Of a stretch of DNA of 49,064 bases, positions 45,040-49,064 are shown in pieces. Each line of letters begins with the position of its first letter. Positions within the stretch are counted from its first letter, which is position 1. A program made the translations under genes and the position numbers. Below the pieces are notes generated by a model that saw only the letters and a program-made list of their open reading frames with translations, had not been told where the DNA came from and did not search any database. Location of the stretch: positions 1-49,064 of the forward strand of contig JAAYEH010000147.1 in NCBI GenBank assembly GCA_012728855.1, given 5' to 3'. Source of the DNA: Rhodopirellula sp. Lineage in GTDB: Bacteria; Planctomycetota; Planctomycetia; Pirellulales; Thermoguttaceae.

Positions 45040-45756
45040 ATGACCGAGAAGATTGACAAGTCCGGAGACCGGGTCCGCCGCATGTTCGGCGAGATCGCCG
45101 CGCGCTACGACTTGTTGAATCATCTGCTCTCCGGCGGTGTCGATCGCTACTGGCGGCGGCAAACCACTCGGATTGTAGCACCCGAGGACGATGGTCCGAT
45201 CCTGGACGTATGTACGGGGACGGCCGACCTGGCGCTGGCCTACCGGCGCGCCAGTCGCGGCCGAGTGCCGATCGTAGGGGCCGACTTCTGCCGGCCGATG
45301 CTGGCGATCGGACGCGAGAAGCTGCGGCGGTTCGGGGCCGACCGCCAGATCGGCCTGGTCGAGGCCGACGCCCAGCGGCTCCCGTTCGGCGACGGGCAAT
45401 TTCAGATCGTTTCGGTGGCTTTTGGGTTGCGAAACATCAGCGATACCGACCGCGGGCTGCAAGAATTGGTTCGCGTTTGCCGGACGGGTGGCCGGGTGGC
45501 GGTGCTCGAATTCGGCATTCCGACGACCTGGCCGATGGGACCGCTCTACCGCTGGTATTTTCGCCGCGTGCTGCCCCGGATCGGACAAGCCTTGGCCCGC
45601 AACCGTCAAAGCGCTTACAATTACCTTCCGGCCAGTGTGGGGGAGTTTCCGCAGGGAGAAGCCCTCAGCGAGCGGATGCGGCGCGCCGGCCTGAGCGAGG
45701 TTCGCTACGTTCGGTTTACCTTGGGAGTGGCCATTTTGTACGTGGGGGTGAAATGA
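45040..45756 (+). CDS. ubiE: Demethylmenaquinone methyltransferase (UbiE/MenG)
   Basis: The 238-residue SAM-dependent methyltransferase makes the last step of menaquinone synthesis, C-methylation of demethylmenaquinone. Family motifs: RMFGEIAARYDLLNHLLSGG at the N-terminus, ILDVCTGTADLAL as motif I, GADFCRPML, and VSVAFGLRNISDTDRGL, then GVAILYVGVK near the end. ATG 45040 lies 14 bases after the palindromic element and AAAACATG provides a weak ribosome site. Its stop overlaps the ubiX start as ATGA. Confidence 0.94.
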   Translation: MTEKIDKSGDRVRRMFGEIAARYDLLNHLLSGGVDRYWRRQTTRIVAPEDDGPILDVCTGTADLALAYRRASRGRVPIVGADFCRPMLAIGREKLRRFGADRQIGLVEADAQRLPFGDGQFQIVSVAFGLRNISDTDRGLQELVRVCRTGGRVAVLEFGIPTTWPMGPLYRWYFRRVLPRIGQALARNRQSAYNYLPASVGEFPQGEALSERMRRAGLSEVRYVRFTLGVAILYVGVK

Positions 45757-46439
45757 AGCGAAAGATCGTCGTCGCTGTCACGGGCGCCAGCGGTGCGACG
45801 TATGCACTGCGTCTGTTGGACGTTTTGCTGGCGGCAGGCTGTGATGTCTACTTGACCATTAGTTCGGCCGCGCGGACGGTTATCAAGCAAGAACTCGGCA
45901 TCTCGATCGACCTGGACGATTTCGATCCGTCACCCCTGATGCTCGACAGCTTGCAGGGAACCGGCGACCGCAAGCTGGCGGAGGTTCGCAGTCTGGCGGG
46001 CATCTCCAGCGAATCGAGCAACGTGCTCTCGGTGGCCTCCGGCGAGCAGGGGCGAATTCATTACTACCATTACCGCGATTACATGGCCCCCGTTGCTAGC
46101 GGTTCGTTCCTGACCGATGGGATGGTGGTCTGTCCGTGCTCCAGCGGCACCCTCAGTTCCATCGTTTACGGCAACAGCGCCAATCTCATCCACCGCACCG
46201 CCGAAGTTCACCTCAAGGAACACCGCCGCCTGATCCTGGTGCCCCGCGAGACTCCGCTCTCCATCGTCCAGATGAAGAACATGATCCGGGCGGCGGAAGC
46301 GGGGGCCGTCATCTTACCGGCGAGCCCGGGGTTTTATCACGGCGTGACGGTGATCCAGGATCTGATCGATTTCGTGGTGGGACGGATCTGCGACCAGTTA
46401 AAGATTGAAAACACCATGATTCGCCGTTGGGGAGAGTGA
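45753..46439 (+). CDS. ubiX: Flavin prenyltransferase UbiX
   Basis: The 228-residue protein makes the prenylated FMN that UbiD needs. The N-terminal FMN motif VAVTGASGATYALRLLDVL and the CPCSSGTLSSIVYGNSANLI and LVPRETPLSIVQMKNM segments are intact. It is about 30 residues longer than E. coli UbiX owing to an insertion around residues 60-105 (LDSLQGTGDRKLAEVRSLAG onward). ATGA overlap with ubiE implies coupled translation; together with ubiD it forms a matched cofactor and enzyme pair. Confidence 0.95.
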   Translation: MKRKIVVAVTGASGATYALRLLDVLLAAGCDVYLTISSAARTVIKQELGISIDLDDFDPSPLMLDSLQGTGDRKLAEVRSLAGISSESSNVLSVASGEQGRIHYYHYRDYMAPVASGSFLTDGMVVCPCSSGTLSSIVYGNSANLIHRTAEVHLKEHRRLILVPRETPLSIVQMKNMIRAAEAGAVILPASPGFYHGVTVIQDLIDFVVGRICDQLKIENTMIRRWGE

Positions 46440-46443
46440 GCCG

Positions 46444-47328
46444 GTGCCGGCCTCCATCCGTCATCTGCTGGAGATGATCCGCTTCAGCCACACGCTGTTC
46501 GCGTTGCCCTTCGCACTGCTTTCGGCGCTGATGGCCTGGGCGGCCAATCAGCACTGCACGCCGCCGGTGGCTTTCCGTTGGCAGGAGTTGGCGGGAATCC
46601 TCCTCTGTATGGCCTTTGCTCGCAGTGCCGCGATGGCCTTCAACCGGCTGGCCGACCGCCGCATCGACGCGTTCAACCCGCGGACGCGCAACCGCCATTT
46701 GCCCGCCGGGGTACTCAGCGCAGCGAGCGTTGCGTGGTTCACGGTCGTCTGCTCTGCCGGATTCGTGCTGTCGACGCTGTTGTTTCTACCCAACCGACTG
46801 CCGCTCTACGCCGCCGTCCCGTTGTTGTTGTTTCTGTTCGGCTACAGTTTTGCGAAGCGGTACACCTGGTTGTCGCATTTCTGGCTGGGGGCGGCGTTGA
46901 TGCTGGCGCCGCTGGCCGCCTGGGTGGCGGTGCGCGGCGAACTCGCCTCGGCGCCGCTGTTGCTGGGAACGGCGGTGCTCGTTTGGGTAGCGGGCTTCGA
47001 TATTATCTATGCCTGCCAGGACGTCGCCTTCGACCAGGGGGCGGGGCTGCATAGTGTTCCGGTCGCGCTGGGCGTGGCCGGGTCGTTGCGGGTCGCCGCG
47101 CTGTGCCATCTTGGGATGGTGGCGGTGCTGGCGGCGTTGCCTTGGGCGTACGGGAGTTTCGGCACGATTTACTACGTCGGCGTGGCAGCCATCGCTGCGC
47201 TGCTTCTGTACGAGCATTGGCTGGTTCGGCCCGACGACCTCACACGGGTCAATCGGGCGTTCTTTCATGTGAATGCCGTGGTGAGCCTGGGGTTGCTCGC
47301 CGTCGGCGCCGTCGACCTACTTGTCTGA
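46444..47328 (+). CDS. mqnP: UbiA-family prenyltransferase (MqnP-like)
   Basis: The 294-residue integral membrane enzyme has about nine helices. The two aspartate-rich loops needed for Mg-prenyl-diphosphate binding are present as AFNRLADRRIDAFNPRTRNR and FDIIYACQDVAFDQGAGLHS. The position before mqnE and after ubiX suggests it prenylates the dihydroxynaphthoate in the futalosine route rather than 4-hydroxybenzoate. A GTG start at 46444 lies four bases after the ubiX stop. Confidence 0.92.
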   Translation: MPASIRHLLEMIRFSHTLFALPFALLSALMAWAANQHCTPPVAFRWQELAGILLCMAFARSAAMAFNRLADRRIDAFNPRTRNRHLPAGVLSAASVAWFTVVCSAGFVLSTLLFLPNRLPLYAAVPLLLFLFGYSFAKRYTWLSHFWLGAALMLAPLAAWVAVRGELASAPLLLGTAVLVWVAGFDIIYACQDVAFDQGAGLHSVPVALGVAGSLRVAALCHLGMVAVLAALPWAYGSFGTIYYVGVAAIAALLLYEHWLVRPDDLTRVNRAFFHVNAVVSLGLLAVGAVDLLV

Positions 47329-47354
47329 TTCATCCGCAAACGAGGGTCTGTTTC

Positions 47355-48476
47355 ATGCGTGCGGCAAGTGCGGCAGCGGATTTCGATCGTATCCGAGAAA
47401 AAGTCGACGCCGGAGGGCGGCTTACGCAAGCCGACGGAGAGCTTCTCTTCGACCCACGGGTAGACCTGCACGCGATCGGCGAACTGGCGAATCGGGTACG
47501 CGAGCGGAAGAACGGCGACGTTGCCTGGTACAACATCAACGCCCACCTCAATCCGACCAATGTCTGCATCTACCGCTGTCCGCTCTGCGCGTACAGTTGC
47601 GACGCGGGCGACGCCAAGGCTTTTCTGATGAGCCGCGAGGATCGGTTGGCGCGGGGTCGGGAAGCGGCGGATGCCGGCGCCACCGAACTGCACATCGTCG
47701 GGGGCATTCATCCCGACAAATCGCTGGCGTGGTATGTGGAGATTCTCCGCGACCTGAAGACGGCTTTTCCGCGGCTGCATCTGAAGGCGTGGACCGCCGC
47801 GGAGATCGCCTGGCTGGCATCGCTCAGCGGCCGATCGCACGAGGAAGTTCTCTCCGAAATGATCGAGGCCGGCCTGGGCAGCTTGCCCGGCGGCGGCGCG
47901 GAGATCTTCCACCCCGAGGTTCGCACGCGGATCGCACCCCGCAAGGCCAACGCCGAAACCTGGCTGGCCGTTCACCGCGCCGCCCATCGCCTCGGCCTGC
48001 GGTCGAATGCCACGATGCTCTACGGCCACGTCGAGACCGCCATGCATTGCGTGGATCACTTGCTCCGTCTCCGCGAACTCCAGGACGAAACCGGGGGCTT
48101 CCAGGCGTTCATCCCGTTGGCTTTCCATCCGGCGGGCACACAGTTCGCCCATCTCGAGAGACCGTCCGGGCTCTTGGACCTCCGCGTGCTGGCGATCAGC
48201 CGTCTCGTCTTGGACAATTTTGATCACGTCAAGGCCTACTGGATCTCGCTGGGCGTCGGCACGGCCCAGACAGCGCTGGCCTACGGCGCCGACGATCTCG
48301 ACGGCACGGTTCGTCAGGAACGGATCCATCACGACGCCGGGGCGACCTCCCCTGAGATCCTCTCCGTCGAGCAACTCTGCCGGCTCATTCGCGAGGCGGG
48401 ACGAAAGCCGGTGGAACGGGATACGCTCTATCGGCCGGTGATTCGAGACGATCATTGCATTTCCAATCGTGCTTGA
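47355..48476 (+). CDS. mqnE: Aminofutalosine synthase MqnE
   Basis: The 373-residue radical SAM protein has the cluster motif CIYRCPLC (C71, C75, C78; CX3CX2C) in NPTNVCIYRCPLCAYS, then ELHIVGGIHPDKSL, LKAWTAAEIAWLA, SLPGGGAEIFHPEVR and FIPLAFHPAGT, all typical of MqnE/TIGR03700. MqnE joins 3-[(1-carboxyvinyl)oxy]benzoate and SAM to make aminofutalosine at the beginning of the futalosine menaquinone route. It closes the ubiD-ubiE-ubiX-ubiA-mqnE cluster. ATG 47355 was chosen; earlier in-frame starts lie inside the ubiA gene. Confidence 0.95.
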   Translation: MRAASAAADFDRIREKVDAGGRLTQADGELLFDPRVDLHAIGELANRVRERKNGDVAWYNINAHLNPTNVCIYRCPLCAYSCDAGDAKAFLMSREDRLARGREAADAGATELHIVGGIHPDKSLAWYVEILRDLKTAFPRLHLKAWTAAEIAWLASLSGRSHEEVLSEMIEAGLGSLPGGGAEIFHPEVRTRIAPRKANAETWLAVHRAAHRLGLRSNATMLYGHVETAMHCVDHLLRLRELQDETGGFQAFIPLAFHPAGTQFAHLERPSGLLDLRVLAISRLVLDNFDHVKAYWISLGVGTAQTALAYGADDLDGTVRQERIHHDAGATSPEILSVEQLCRLIREAGRKPVERDTLYRPVIRDDHCISNRA

Positions 48477-48554
48477 CACTTGCCCCCACAACAGTAGATT
48501 CTTCCGGGTTTCTTGTGGTTAAGAACCATGCATAACGGATCCGTTGGGACGTCG

Positions 48555-49064
48555 TCAGTCAGCGTGTCTATGCATCTGCCGATGGTCAGACGACCTCGCA
48601 TCGCTCGGGAAACCCGTGAACAGAGAAGAGGCACCGGTACTTTCGTCCGGAGTACCGGTGCCTCTTCTCTGTTCCGCGTCTTGCAGCGGATAGCCGCCGG
48701 CCGGCAACGCCGGACCGCGCAAGAGCATGTCGCTGATCCGCTGGCAGCCCCATTCCGGGTGCTGCTGCTTGAGCATGAGGATCGTCCGCTTGGTGAGATC
48801 CGGCAGACGACTTCCCGCGCGGCTGCCGCGAACCTCGTCCATCAGCCCGGCCGGCCCCTGCTGCTCGAAGAGCTGATTCCACTTGTAGAGCGTGTGTTTG
48901 GAGATGCCGACCAGGGCGGAGAAATCCTTGGCGGGCAGGCCGCTGCGCCGCCAAGTGTCCAGAAGCAGCAGACGCTGTTGCGGGTTGAACGCCTGCCGCT
49001 TGGCGTCTTCGGGCAGGCTCAGCCGCTTCCCCTTGGGCCGCTTGGCGACCGTCGTGCGAGTCAG
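48555..49064 (-). pseudogene. IS3/IS481-type transposase (integrase core) fragment, 3' end broken by element F
   Basis: From the window end the minus strand encodes a helix-turn-helix segment (SLPEDAKRQAFNPQQRLLLL, DTWRRSGLPAKDFSALVGIS, KHTLYKWNQLFEQQG) and then LPDLTKRTILMLKQQHPEWG, CQRISDMLLRGPALPA. This is the N-terminal part of planctomycete transposases related to IS3/IS481. At 48695 the sequence enters the family F element and the frame continues only as far as a stop at 48555, so no DDE catalytic domain follows. The start lies beyond the window. It is a remnant interrupted or ended by the element. Confidence 0.75.
48591..48695 (-). repeat. 105-bp palindromic element, family F copy 2
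   Basis: On the minus strand this matches copy 1 (40310-40414) at 97 of 105 positions. The 24-bp perfect inverted repeat occupies 48618-48641 and 48651-48674, loop CCGGACGAA. The single stem difference from copy 1 is compensated on both arms (A48620-T48672 here, C-G there). The flanking 27 and 21 bases are shared too. It sits inside the transposase fragment, in the same frame as in copy 1. Confidence 0.9.

Noticed and set aside
47355..48476. Possible hydrogenase maturase HydE or HydG (radical SAM next to a hydrogenase region)
   Set aside because: Cluster spacing and conserved segments match MqnE and it lies in a menaquinone operon.
48591..48695. Target-site duplications around family F elements
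   Set aside because: Flanks of the two copies were compared and no short direct repeats could be defined with confidence.

Overview
The window looks like a chromosomal segment of an uncultured member of the Planctomycetota, probably a Pirellula/Planctomycetales-type bacterium. The evidence is the high GC content and several gene types typical of that phylum: exported neutral-ceramidase-like proteins, Tat-exported Gfo/Idh/MocA and FAD oxidoreductases, very large exported carbohydrate-active proteins, an Uma2-type nuclease, futalosine-route menaquinone genes, and many palindromic intergenic elements. This is inferred from protein recognition by eye; no database search was run. Both window edges lie in transposase fragments.

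Layout. 1-540: start of an ISAzo13-like transposase (minus) beside a truncated Gfo/Idh/MocA gene. 931-2865: a ribbon-helix-helix protein, RNase P RNA (minus) and a radical SAM protein, all packed tightly. 2993-6831: plus-strand block FHA protein - rsgA - hflX - SDR oxidoreductase. 6834-10819: small hypothetical gene, repeats, ceramidase-like protein, cold-shock protein, SGNH hydrolase. 11208-13804: exported O-methyltransferase, then a scar where a truncated polysaccharide-active gene meets a ceramidase remnant and a membrane protein on the other strand. 14086-16284: aryl-CoA ligase and a tandem ACT protein behind a good sigma-70-like promoter. 16331-25233: three giant secreted minus-strand proteins (beta-helix, GH106-like, GH42-like), a polysaccharide utilisation block. 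25443-28780: Uma2, rhomboid, FAD oxidoreductase. 29043-33107: an overlapping pair of unknown small genes, then Tat-exported DapA-like and Gfo/Idh proteins with a decayed Gfo copy between them. 33359-35313: small secreted protein, anti-sigma-like protein, ECF sigma factor. 35569-40166: uvrB and a hybrid histidine kinase. 40310-42482: kinase remnant with a palindromic element, then a Tat-signal [FeFe] hydrogenase. 42592-48476: comB, then ubiD-ubiE-ubiX-ubiA-mqnE for menaquinone. 48555-49064: transposase broken by a second copy of the palindromic element.

How the genes fit together. The ubiD-ubiE-ubiX-ubiA-mqnE run supplies most of the late and one early step of futalosine-route menaquinone synthesis. 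The hydrogenase just upstream could feed or drain reducing equivalents, though no maturation genes (hydE/F/G) lie in the window. The three large secreted enzymes and the exported oxidoreductases and aldolase-like protein fit a scavenger of complex plant or algal glycans. The most unusual features are a Tat-exported single-chain [FeFe] hydrogenase carrying the small-subunit-like tail, and a 105-bp palindromic element found in the same open reading frame in two unrelated genes with a compensated base-pair change. At least six other palindromic or REPIN-like repeat types also occur.
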